64,000 nt of DNA from Streptomyces rhizoryzae (lineage in GTDB: Bacteria > Actinomycetota > Actinomycetes > Streptomycetales > Streptomycetaceae): the NCBI RefSeq assembly GCF_023155275.1, contig NZ_JALMUV010000006.1, forward strand, positions 124,001 to 188,000. The letters are read 5' to 3'. Position 1 is the stretch's first letter. Each line of letters begins with the position of its first letter. Made by a program: the position numbers and the translations under genes. Positions 33,385 to 42,417 of this stretch are shown here, one piece after another. Below the pieces are notes generated by a model that searched no databases, was not told where the DNA came from, and was given only the letters and a program-made list of their open reading frames with translations.

Positions 33385-34472
33385 TGGCCGACGACCGGTA
33401 CAACTGGCTCGACAAGGACGCCGCGGAGCGACTGCTGCGTGGCGAACCGGTCGGTTCCCAGGTCGGAGACGGCGCACGCGAACTGGAACAGCTCCTGGAG
33501 GCCGCCGCGGCGGCCGGCACCGCCCTGCCCCCGAGCACCGCGCTGCCCGGTGAGGAAGCCGCCCTGGCCGCCTTCCGGCAGGCCCGGCACGCCCCCGGTG
33601 CCCGCCCCGGCGCACGCACCCGGACCGCCCGCGCCGCCGAACGCGCCGGGCTCGCCCGTCCCTTCAGACGCGGCTTCGCGGTCGCCCTCGCCGTCTGCGC
33701 GATCGGCGGCATCGCGGTCGCCGCCGGCACCGGAGTCCTGCCCACCCCTTTTCAGGGCGGCGAACCGACCCAGCCCGGCGCCACCGTGACCGCCGCCGAG
33801 TCGCCCAGCATCCTCGACTCCCAGCGGCCGGCCACCCCCACCGGTGAGGCCGGCCGCACCCCCACCACCCCGCCCGGCGGACGCCGCACCGCCCCCGGTG
33901 CCACCCCCGCCCCCGGCAGCAGCCAGGGCACCGCCCCCGCTCCCGGCACCACCCCCGCCCCCGGCGACACCCCCGGTGACCACGGCGGACCCGGGGCCGA
34001 CCCCGACGGCAAGAACAAGAAGAAGCTGCTGCTGGCCCTCTGCCGGAACTACGAAGCCGGCAACCGCGGCGCCCTCGACCGCGACACCCTCGCCCGCCTC
34101 CAGGCCGCCGCCGGCGGCCCCGGCCAGGTGCACGCCTTCTGCCGCCAGTACCTCCTCCAGGCCGGCCGGCCCGGCGCCGGCACGGGTGACAACGATGGCG
34201 CGGGCGGCGGCAAGGGCAACGGGAACGGCAAGGGCAACGGCAACGGCGGCGGACACGGCACCGGCGGCGGCCGCACCGGTGGCGGCACCGGCGACGAGGA
34301 GGGCGACCCGGCCGCCCCGCCCGGCATCCCCCGGTCCGGCATCGTCACCCCCGGCACGCCCGCCCCCGCCACCGGTACGCCCGCACCGGCGCCCACCGCA
34401 CCGACCCCCACCGCGGCGCCCACCACCGCCCCGCCGGCACCCGCCGGAACACCGCCCGGCACCCAGGTGTGA
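33384..34472 (+). CDS. Anti-sigma-like single-span membrane protein
   Basis: A 362-residue protein with a cytoplasmic N-terminal region (YNWLDKDAAERLLRGEP), one transmembrane helix at about 97-117, and a long Pro/Thr/Gly-rich extracellular part. A central segment (KNKKKLLLALCRNYEAGNRGALD) precedes a Gly-Asn-Lys repeat run (GKGNGNGKGNGNGGG) and a Pro/Ala/Thr tail. No zinc-anti-sigma HxxxCxxC motif is visible, so the anti-sigma role rests on coupling to the sigma gene and topology. AGAAGGA precedes the ATG. Confidence 0.65.
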   Translation: MADDRYNWLDKDAAERLLRGEPVGSQVGDGARELEQLLEAAAAAGTALPPSTALPGEEAALAAFRQARHAPGARPGARTRTARAAERAGLARPFRRGFAVALAVCAIGGIAVAAGTGVLPTPFQGGEPTQPGATVTAAESPSILDSQRPATPTGEAGRTPTTPPGGRRTAPGATPAPGSSQGTAPAPGTTPAPGDTPGDHGGPGADPDGKNKKKLLLALCRNYEAGNRGALDRDTLARLQAAAGGPGQVHAFCRQYLLQAGRPGAGTGDNDGAGGGKGNGNGKGNGNGGGHGTGGGRTGGGTGDEEGDPAAPPGIPRSGIVTPGTPAPATGTPAPAPTAPTPTAAPTTAPPAPAGTPPGTQV

Positions 34473-34516
34473 CGTTTTTCGAGCCGGTGACGCAGTAAGA
34501 AACGAGCCGACTGGTC
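34470..34516 (+). repeat. 47-bp dispersed repeat, copy 2
   Basis: Same length as copy 1 with no gap. It starts at the T of the stop codon of the anti-sigma-like gene and ends about ten bases before the terminator, so here it would be part of the 3' untranslated region rather than lie before a gene. Confidence 0.75.
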
Positions 34517-34525
34517 ATCGGCGGC

Positions 34526-34558
34526 GCAAGAGCCAGGGTTCCCCCCGTACCCGTGGCT
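34526..34558 (+). terminator. Terminator of the sigma/anti-sigma operon
   Basis: GAGCCA pairs with TGGCTC, extended by GGG/CCC with a one-base bulge, around a C-rich loop, 50-85 bp after the anti-sigma-like stop codon. Confidence 0.55.
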
Positions 34559-34669
34559 CAGCGCACACGGCGCGGGCGGGGCACGTTCCCCCGGCCCTGC
34601 CCGCGCCCCCCTCTTTGCGCCTGAGCCGGCGCCGCTTTCACGGGTGTGGAGGCGGTGGGTGGGGGCTGC

Positions 34670-35092
34670 TCAATTGTCGCTTCGGCCGGAGACATGCCGG
34701 TGTTTGCGGCTTCCGTGGGTGCTGTGGGTGCTGTGGGTGCTGTGGACGCTCTGGGTGTTCTGGACATGGCCGGGGTGGAGTTCGGGCTTCTTCGGGGTGC
34801 TGGTGCGGGAGTTGAGGGCTGAGCGGTCCGCTGTGGTGTACGTGCCGGTGGGCGGGAGGCCCGCCTGGTGCTGGAAGCGGCGCAGGGCCCGGGCCGTCTC
34901 GGTCGCGTAGCGGCCCGTGGGCGGGCGGGTGAAGAGATCCAGCTGGGCCAGGCGGGCCTGGAGGTCGCGGACGGCGGGGCCGTGCGCACCGGGGCCGAGC
35001 AGCACGGCGGGCCGCGCCGGATGGCAGGCCGTCGCCAGCATCAGCACCACCGCCGCCAGCAGGGCCGCCGGCCCTCCGCTCCCGCTTCGCAT
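34670..35092 (-). CDS. Peptidoglycan-binding lipoprotein with His-rich tail
   Basis: A 140-residue lipoprotein: signal peptide with lipobox LATAC (Cys23), one peptidoglycan-binding repeat (about 39-100; GPAVRDLQARLAQLD...TARALRRFQHQAGLPPTGTY), and a C-terminal tail containing three STH repeats plus KHRH, with eight His in the last 32 residues. The tail is encoded by four 9-bp tandem units (34715-34750). It could bind metal at the cell surface. AAGGGGGTG precedes the ATG. Confidence 0.75.
   Translation of the reverse strand: MRSGSGGPAALLAAVVLMLATACHPARPAVLLGPGAHGPAVRDLQARLAQLDLFTRPPTGRYATETARALRRFQHQAGLPPTGTYTTADRSALNSRTSTPKKPELHPGHVQNTQSVHSTHSTHSTHGSRKHRHVSGRSDN
34715..34750. repeat. Four tandem 9-bp repeats in the lipoprotein tail
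   Basis: Three identical GTGGGTGCT units and one diverged GTGGACGCT encode the His-Ser-Thr repeats of the lipoprotein. Unit length preserves frame, so repeat number could vary without loss of function. Confidence 0.8.
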
Positions 35093-35192
35093 GACCCACC
35101 CCCTTCCCAACGGTGCGCAGGGACGAACCTCCGGGCATGCTGTGATAGCGGCATGAACCGGGACTGTTCACCCGTTTGGAGGCGTAGCGGAC

Positions 35193-36773
<1,581 letters not shown>

Positions 36774-36781
36774 CGGCACCG

Positions 36782-36820
36782 CCGGCCGCCGCCCGGGCGG
36801 GAGCCGGGTGCGGCGGCCGG
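36782..36820 (+). terminator. Terminator after the acyl-CoA mutase gene
   Basis: Perfect 11-bp stem (36782-36792 with 36810-36820), eight bases after the stop codon. Confidence 0.7.
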
Positions 36821-36843
36821 AACGCGTCCGCCACACTGAGGGC

Positions 36844-37056
36844 ATGTCCGCACCCCGACGCCGCTGCCCCGTCTGCACCCGAGAGATCGCCGTGGTCGGC
36901 GGCCGGTACGCCCGGCACGACCCCCCGGGCCGGCGGACCGGGATCGAGCTGATCTCCTGCCCGGGCTCCCGGCGCACCGCGCCGATGATGGCCCCCGCGG
37001 AGAAGCTCTTCGACCCCGAGGAACCGCCGATGCCGGGCCAGCAGCCGCTGTTCTGA
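36844..37056 (+). CDS. Small zinc-ribbon-like protein
   Basis: A 70-residue protein with Cys8-x-x-Cys11, His25 and Cys39 (CPVC...RYARHDPP...ISCPGS), a likely one-zinc fold, ending EPPMPGQQPLF. I recall no function. CACACT upstream of the ATG may be a -10 element of a short-leader transcript. It is convergent with gntR. Confidence 0.6.
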   Translation: MSAPRRRCPVCTREIAVVGGRYARHDPPGRRTGIELISCPGSRRTAPMMAPAEKLFDPEEPPMPGQQPLF

Positions 37057-37094
37057 CGGCGCGGCGGGGCGGCCGGCGCGGCGGGGGCGGCCGA

Positions 37095-37805
37095 CTACGG
37101 TGCCAGCACGTCGAGTTCGGCCATCGCGCCGGCCGTGATCTCGCGGGTCAGCGCCTCCGCCCGGGCCGCGTCCCCGGTGCGGATCGCCTCGGCGACCTGC
37201 ACGTGCAGGGTGACCGCGGCCGGATCCGGGTCGGTGAACATCACGTGGTGGTGGGTCCGGCCGGTCAGCACCGCGGCCACCACCTCCCAGAGCCGGGCGA
37301 ACATCTCGTTGCCGGAGGCGGTCAGTACCACCCGGTGGAACGCCACGTCGTGGACGAGGTACGCGTCGAGCTGCTGGCCGCGCGAGGTCGCCACCATGCC
37401 CATCGCGTGCTCGGTGAGCTCTGCGCACTGGGCGGGGGTGGCGTGCCGGGCGGCCAGCCCCGCCGCCACCGGCTCGACGGCCGAGCGCAGCACGGTCAGC
37501 GAACGCAGCTGCCGGGAGCGGTCCCGGCCGGCCAGCCGCCAGCCGATCACCCGCGGGTCGTAGACGTTCCACTCCTCGGCCGGGCGGACGGTCACCCCGA
37601 CCCGGCGCCGGGACGCGACCAGGTGCATCGACTCCAGCACCCGGACCGCCTCGCGGATCACGGTGCGCGACACGTTGAAGCGTTCGGCCAGCTCATCGGT
37701 GCGCAGGACGGTGCCCGGGGGGTGGTCGCCGGCGGTGATCGCGGGCCCCAGGGACTCCAGCACGCGGGCGTGCAGCCCCTTCTCCCCGCTCCCGGTCGCT
37801 TCCAT
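37095..37805 (-). CDS. gntR: GntR/FadR-type regulator, probable gluconate repressor
   Basis: A 236-residue GntR regulator: winged HTH at about 30-75 (LRTDELAERFNVSRTVIREAVRVLESM) and an all-helical FCD ligand-binding domain. The metal-binding pattern D-x-x-F-H (HDVAFHRVV) and later His residues are present. It is divergent from gluconokinase and gluconate permease genes, so it is most probably the repressor of that operon, released by gluconate or 6-phosphogluconate. A candidate operator lies at 37845-37858. Confidence 0.88.
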   Translation of the reverse strand: MEATGSGEKGLHARVLESLGPAITAGDHPPGTVLRTDELAERFNVSRTVIREAVRVLESMHLVASRRRVGVTVRPAEEWNVYDPRVIGWRLAGRDRSRQLRSLTVLRSAVEPVAAGLAARHATPAQCAELTEHAMGMVATSRGQQLDAYLVHDVAFHRVVLTASGNEMFARLWEVVAAVLTGRTHHHVMFTDPDPAAVTLHVQVAEAIRTGDAARAEALTREITAGAMAELDVLAP

Positions 37806-37844
37806 GGGGCAAGCCTACGATCTCGCCGCCCGGCCAATTAAGTA

Positions 37845-37858
37845 TGACGTTTGCGTCA
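37845..37858. promoter_or_regulatory. Candidate GntR operator
   Basis: TGACG-TTTG-CGTCA is a perfect 5-bp inverted repeat, 40 bp upstream of gntR in the divergent gntR-gntK spacer. Confidence 0.45.
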
Positions 37859-37976
37859 CAGGGTCTTGAATACGTCGTACTTCATGGGTTTCAGTTGGCC
37901 TGTACAACGTCGAAGAGGACACTGTTGCGCCGTATGGCGGGCGATGTCCTGTCTGTGAGTTATCGAGGTATTCGGG

Positions 37977-38492
37977 ATGGGCAGCGCCGAGGTCATCGTC
38001 GTGATGGGTGTGGCCGGGACCGGCAAGACGACCATCGGCCCCCTGGTGGCCGGTGCGCTGGACGTGCCGTACGCCGAGGGCGACGACTTCCACCCGCCGG
38101 CCAACATCGCCAAGATGTCCGCGGGCGTCCCGCTGGACGACGCCGACCGCGGCCCCTGGCTCGACGCCATCGGCGCCTGGGCGCACGGGCGGGCCGGCCG
38201 CGGCGGGGTGGTCAGCTGCTCCGCCCTCAAGCGCGCCTACCGCGACCGGCTGCGGGCCGCCGCCCCCGGGGTGGTCTTCCTCCACCTCGCCGGCGACCGG
38301 GCCCTGATCGAGGCGCGGATGGCCGAGCGCAAGGGCCACTTCATGCCCACCGCGCTGCTGGACTCCCAGTTCGCCACCCTCGAACCGCTCGGCGCGGACG
38401 AGGCCGGCGTGGCCGTGGACGTCGCCGGCACCCCCGAGCAGATCGCCGACCGCGCGGTCGCCGCGCTGCGCCGCCCCATCCCGGCGGCGTGA
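37977..38492 (+). CDS. gntK: Gluconokinase
   Basis: A 171-residue GntK-type kinase phosphorylating D-gluconate to 6-phosphogluconate. It has Walker A GVAGTGKT (11-18), EGDDFHPPANIAKMSAGVPL (the gluconate/adenylate signature), CSALKRAYRDRLR, and the C-terminal LLDSQFATLEPL. It lies between the divergent gntR and the permease gene, with the product entering the pentose phosphate pathway. Confidence 0.95.
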   Translation: MGSAEVIVVMGVAGTGKTTIGPLVAGALDVPYAEGDDFHPPANIAKMSAGVPLDDADRGPWLDAIGAWAHGRAGRGGVVSCSALKRAYRDRLRAAAPGVVFLHLAGDRALIEARMAERKGHFMPTALLDSQFATLEPLGADEAGVAVDVAGTPEQIADRAVAALRRPIPAA

Positions 38493-38583
38493 CCCCCGGG
38501 CCGACGACCGGCCCCCAAGACCGCCGGGCCCCGCCTCTCCCCCCCCGCGGGGCCCGGCTCCCCCTCCAAGCAAGGAAATCGCC

Positions 38584-39996
38584 GTGCCACATCTCAGCGT
38601 CGAGATGCTCGCAGCGGACGCGACCGTGCCCCTCACCACGGCCGGTCACGCCCAGCTCGGCATCGCCGTCCTGGCGGGTATCGCCGTCATCGTCCTGCTG
38701 ATCACCAAGTGCAAGCTGCACGCCTTCCTGTCGCTGATCATCGGCTCGTTGGTGGTCGGCGCGGTGGCCGGGGCCCCGCTCGACAAGGTCATCACCAGCT
38801 TCTCCACCGGGCTGGGGACGACCGTCGCCGGCACCGGCGTGCTGATCGCGCTGGGCGCCGTCCTCGGCAAGCTGCTCGCCGACTCCGGCGGTGCGGACCG
38901 GATCGTCGACACGATCCTGGCCCGGGCCGGGCGCCGGGCGATGCCCTGGGCGATGGTGCTGATCGCCGGGATCATCGGGCTGCCGATCTTCTTCGAGGTC
39001 GGCATCGTGCTGCTGATCCCCGTGGTGCTGCTGGTCGCCAAGCGCGGCAACTTCTCCCTGATGCGGGTCGGCATCCCGGCGCTGGCCGGCCTGTCCGTGA
39101 TGCACGGTCTGATCCCGCCGCACCCGGGGCCGCTGGCCGCCGTCGACGCGGTCAAGGCCAACCTCGGCGTGACGCTGGCGCTGGGCGTGGTCATCGCCAT
39201 CCCCGCGGCGGTCATCGCCGGCCCCCTCTTCTCCCGCTACGCGGCCCGCTGGGTCGACATCGCCCCGCCGGAGAAGATGCTGCACTCCGCCGGGGAGGCC
39301 CCGGACGCGGGGGAGACCCCGGCCAAGCGCCCCGGCTTCGGCATCACCGTCGCCACCGTCCTCCTCCCGGTGGTCATGATGCTCGCCAAGGCCCTGGTGG
39401 ACGTCGTCGTGGACGACCCCCGGGACTCCCTCCAGCGGGTCTTCGACGTCGTCGGCTCGCCGATGATCGCGCTGCTCACCGCCGTGGTCGTCGCGATGGT
39501 CACGCTCGGCCGGCCGGCCGGCTTCACCCGCGGCCGGATCGCCGCCACCGTCGAGTCCTCGCTCGGCCCGATCGCCGGGGTCCTGCTGATCGTCGGCGCG
39601 GGCGGCGGCTTCAAGCAGACGCTGGTGGACTCCGGCGTCGGCCAGATGATCCTGGAGATCTCCCGGCACTGGAACATCTCCACCCTCCTGCTGGCCTGGC
39701 TCATCGCGGTCGCCATCCGCCTGGCCACCGGCTCCGCCACCGTCGCCACCATCTCGGCCGCCGGCCTGGTCGCCCCGCTCGCCGCCGAGATGAGCACCAC
39801 CCACGCCGCCCTCCTCGTCCTCGCCATCGGCGCCGGCTCCCTCTTCTTCAGCCACGTCAACGACGCCGGCTTCTGGATGGTCAAGGAGTACTTCGGCATG
39901 GACGTCGGCCAGACCCTCAAAACCTGGTCCCTGATGGAAACCCTGATCTCGGTGGTCGGGATCGTGGGAGTGCTGGGGTTGTCGGTGGTGGTGTAG
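38584..39996 (+). CDS. gntP: Gluconate:H+ symporter (GntP family)
   Basis: A 470-residue integral membrane protein with 12 or more hydrophobic segments and GntP hallmarks (HGLIPPHPGPLAAVDAV near residue 175; FFSHVNDAGFWMVKEYFGM near the C-terminus). It imports gluconate for GntK. The GTG start follows AGCAAGGA; a terminator lies downstream. Confidence 0.93.
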   Translation: MPHLSVEMLAADATVPLTTAGHAQLGIAVLAGIAVIVLLITKCKLHAFLSLIIGSLVVGAVAGAPLDKVITSFSTGLGTTVAGTGVLIALGAVLGKLLADSGGADRIVDTILARAGRRAMPWAMVLIAGIIGLPIFFEVGIVLLIPVVLLVAKRGNFSLMRVGIPALAGLSVMHGLIPPHPGPLAAVDAVKANLGVTLALGVVIAIPAAVIAGPLFSRYAARWVDIAPPEKMLHSAGEAPDAGETPAKRPGFGITVATVLLPVVMMLAKALVDVVVDDPRDSLQRVFDVVGSPMIALLTAVVVAMVTLGRPAGFTRGRIAATVESSLGPIAGVLLIVGAGGGFKQTLVDSGVGQMILEISRHWNISTLLLAWLIAVAIRLATGSATVATISAAGLVAPLAAEMSTTHAALLVLAIGAGSLFFSHVNDAGFWMVKEYFGMDVGQTLKTWSLMETLISVVGIVGVLGLSVVV

Positions 39997-40032
39997 CGCC
40001 ACCACCTGCCGACCACCGCGGCACGGCCGGAC

Positions 40033-40073
40033 GAGCCCCCGCGGACCGCCTCCGAGGCGGCCGGCGGGGGCTC
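40033..40073. terminator. Terminator after gntP
   Basis: A perfect 10-bp outer stem (40033-40042 with 40064-40073) encloses a second short stem. It sits between gntP and the convergent NUDIX remnant and may serve both. Confidence 0.75.
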
Positions 40074-40092
40074 ACCCGCTCCCGGGCGCCCG

Positions 40093-40375
40093 TCACCCCA
40101 GGTGCGGCGCCGTCCGGTGTTCCAGGAAGTGCTGGATCCGCAGCCGCTGGGTGGGGTGCATCGGCAGGCCGGGCAGCTCGTCCGGCGGGACGAACCGCAG
40201 CGCGGTGGACTCCTCGGAGACCCGCAGCGCGCCCCCGGTGATCCGCACCGTGAAGCACACGTTGAACTGCCGCCAGCACCCGCCCCTCGCCGTCCGTGAC
40301 GACGGCCGAGGCGGCGACCACCAGACTGTTCGGCTCGGGAGCGGCGGGGTCGTCGTAGAACTCGGTACGGGGCAT
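40093..40375 (-). pseudogene. NUDIX hydrolase remnant with internal deletion
   Basis: The first 40 codons encode a normal NUDIX N-terminus (MPRTEFYDDPAAPEPNSL...VTDGEGRVLAA). The last 55 codons, in another frame, encode a normal C-terminus (FNVCFTVRITGGALRVSEE...PTQRLRIQHFLEH). The middle, including the whole GxxxxxExxxxxxxREUxEExGU catalytic box, is missing, and the junction near 40269-40275 shifts the frame. The gene is therefore inactive. It lies between gntP and an XRE-TPR regulator. Confidence 0.8.
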
Positions 40376-40454
40376 GGGACCGGCCTTTCGGTCGTTCGGT
40401 GGAATGCGTTCCGGTGACCGTACGGCGGCGCCCCCGCGGCGTAGCCTCGTGAGC

Positions 40455-41675
40455 ATGGCTGAGCACCTCGGGGACCGGCTGGCGCGGCTGCGGCGGATGG
40501 CGGATCTCACCCAGGAGGCGTTGGCAGAACGGTCGGACGTGTCCGTCGACGTGGTACGGAAGCTGGAGCAGAAGCGCAAGCACAGTGCGCGCCTGCCCAC
40601 CCTGCACGCACTCGCCCGGGGGCTCGGGGTCGAGCTGACCGCGCTGCTCGGGGACCCGCCGGGGGTGCCCTCCACCGGCGAGGCGGACCCGCCGCAATTC
40701 GTCGCGGTGCGCCGCGCCGTCATGCCCCCGCTCTTCGCCCCGCCCGCGGAGCCGAGTGGCGCCGAACGGCTCACCGTTTCGCTTCTCCGGCGTGAGATTT
40801 CGGACGGCTGGACGCTGTACCACAACGCCGAGTTCGGACGCGTCATGGAGGTATTGCCGGGCATCATCGCGGACGCGCGTTTCGCGGCGTCGGTAGGCGG
40901 TGCGGACGAAAAGGCGGCAGGTCAGGCGGCGTTGGCAAAAGCCCTGCAATTGGCCGGTCACCTGGCCATCCGCCTCGGACGGACCGACCTCGGACTGGCC
41001 GCTCTGGAACGCGCCATGGCTGCCGCGGAGTGCTCGTCCGATCCCCTGCTGGTGCCGATGGTGAGTAATTCCGTCGCCTGGAATTACCAGCGGCAGAACC
41101 GTCTGGACGATGCCGCACACGTGGCCGTGCACGCCGCGGACCTGGCCGAACGGGGGCACGGCAAAACCGCCGCGGGCCTGCGCGTTTGGGGCGGGCTCAT
41201 GATGTCCGCCGCGACCTCGTCGGCCCGTTCGGGGGATTACGGCGCGGCCGACGAGCTGATGACCACGGCGGAGGCCGCCACCCGCCGGCTGGCCACGCTT
41301 CCTCCCCCGGAGGACGGGAAGATGTTCTCGGTGTTCAGCCGGTCCTCGGTCCGTATCGAACGTGTCCGTCTCGCCGTTCAGCACGCACGGCCGGACGAGG
41401 CGCTGGCCCTCGCCAAGGGAATGCGGCTCAGCCCGGATGTCCCCGTGTCCTGGCGTACCTGGCTTTTGCTGGATGTCGCCCGCGCGCACACGGACGTGGG
41501 GAATATCGAAGGCGCCGTGCAAACCCTCGAACGGCTGCGCCGGATCGCCCCGGCCTGGATGCGCCACCACACCTTCGCCGTCGCCATCGTCACGGATCTG
41601 TGGGCCGGCCCGCACCGCCCGCCGGGATTGCGCAAGCTCGCCGAATTCCTGGGGGTCGTCGGCCGAGCCGGGTAG
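40455..41675 (+). CDS. XRE-family regulator with TPR-like C-terminal domain
   Basis: A 406-residue protein: HTH at about 5-65 (RLARLRRMADLTQEALAERSDVSVDVVRKLE) followed by helical repeats of TPR type through the C-terminus. Such regulators respond to peptides or small molecules in Streptomyces. It stands between the broken NUDIX gene and a short conserved hypothetical gene. Its target is unknown. Confidence 0.8.
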   Translation: MAEHLGDRLARLRRMADLTQEALAERSDVSVDVVRKLEQKRKHSARLPTLHALARGLGVELTALLGDPPGVPSTGEADPPQFVAVRRAVMPPLFAPPAEPSGAERLTVSLLRREISDGWTLYHNAEFGRVMEVLPGIIADARFAASVGGADEKAAGQAALAKALQLAGHLAIRLGRTDLGLAALERAMAAAECSSDPLLVPMVSNSVAWNYQRQNRLDDAAHVAVHAADLAERGHGKTAAGLRVWGGLMMSAATSSARSGDYGAADELMTTAEAATRRLATLPPPEDGKMFSVFSRSSVRIERVRLAVQHARPDEALALAKGMRLSPDVPVSWRTWLLLDVARAHTDVGNIEGAVQTLERLRRIAPAWMRHHTFAVAIVTDLWAGPHRPPGLRKLAEFLGVVGRAG

Positions 41676-41886
41676 GCGGGGGAGCGCCTGCAAGGCCCTG
41701 AGAGTAGGACGTTCCGTCCCTGTCGCGCGCTGTCGCCACCCGGTTGGCTTGGCGGACGCAAGGTCCCCCGGCCGCCGCGACGGGCGGGCCTGGGGGAAAA
41801 GCCATCTACGGCATAGGGGTTGACGACGTGACCCGAAGTCATCGAACGCTCTTCGAGCCGCAGCGCGGGGCGAAGGGGGCCACCCG

Positions 41887-42213
41887 GTGAACGCCATGGA
41901 CACCGCGCGGCTGTTGCCGTGGGCGAGTCCGGAGGGGAAGCCGTGCTTTCTGCTGGCGGGGGACGGGGCGGGGTACGTCTCGCGGCTGGCGGACGAGGTG
42001 GAGGCGGCGCAGCTGGCGGCGGCGGAAGAGCTCAACGCGGAGGCCGGCCGGGTGCTCCGGGGCCGGATGTGGACGCCGGGCGAACTGCACCTGCTGGCCG
42101 TCGAGTTGAACGACTCGCTGCGGAACGTGCGGCGGGTGGCGGAGAGCCGGGGTGCCCGGCTGCTCCGGAAGGAGGAGGCCCAGGAGCTCCCCCGACCGGA
42201 ACGGTGTGAGTAG
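41887..42213 (+). CDS. Hypothetical protein near XRE regulator
   Basis: A 108-residue, mostly helical protein with PWASPEGKPCFLLAGDGAGYVSRLADEVEAAQL and RNVRRVAESRGARLL segments. I recognise it only as a conserved Streptomyces hypothetical often near regulators of the XRE type. GAAGGGGG lies seven bases before the GTG; an ATG at 41896 is possible. It may be a partner of the upstream regulator, since no transport or enzyme motif is visible. Confidence 0.6.
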   Translation: MNAMDTARLLPWASPEGKPCFLLAGDGAGYVSRLADEVEAAQLAAAEELNAEAGRVLRGRMWTPGELHLLAVELNDSLRNVRRVAESRGARLLRKEEAQELPRPERCE

Positions 42214-42272
42214 GGGCGGCGCGCGCCCCGGTCGGGCCGGCGGGCCCGGCTCACCGTTCCGGTCCGCCCTGC

Positions 42273-42295
42273 GGGGAGCGTTCCGGACGCTCCCC
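42273..42295 (+). terminator. Hairpin after the 108-residue gene
   Basis: A perfect 9-bp stem (42273-42281 with 42287-42295), 60 bp after the stop codon. Confidence 0.55.
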
Positions 42296-42340
42296 TGAAG
42301 GGTGCCGCACCGGCTTGGCCCGCGCGGTGAGGGAAGCGGC

Positions 42341-42374
42341 TCCCGCCCTCCTCCGGTGGCGGGGGAGGGCGGGA
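42341..42374 (-). terminator. Hairpin after the monooxygenase gene
   Basis: A perfect 11-bp stem (42341-42351 with 42364-42374), 44 bp beyond the monooxygenase stop. Confidence 0.55.
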
Positions 42375-42417
42375 ACCGTCCACGTATGCGGGATGAGGGG
42401 TGCGGGGCGGGGGCCGG

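Noticed and set aside
39237..42383. A 1048-codon minus-strand frame
   Set aside because: Antisense to gntP and the XRE-TPR gene; only a short part coincides with the NUDIX remnant, and the rest has no domain.
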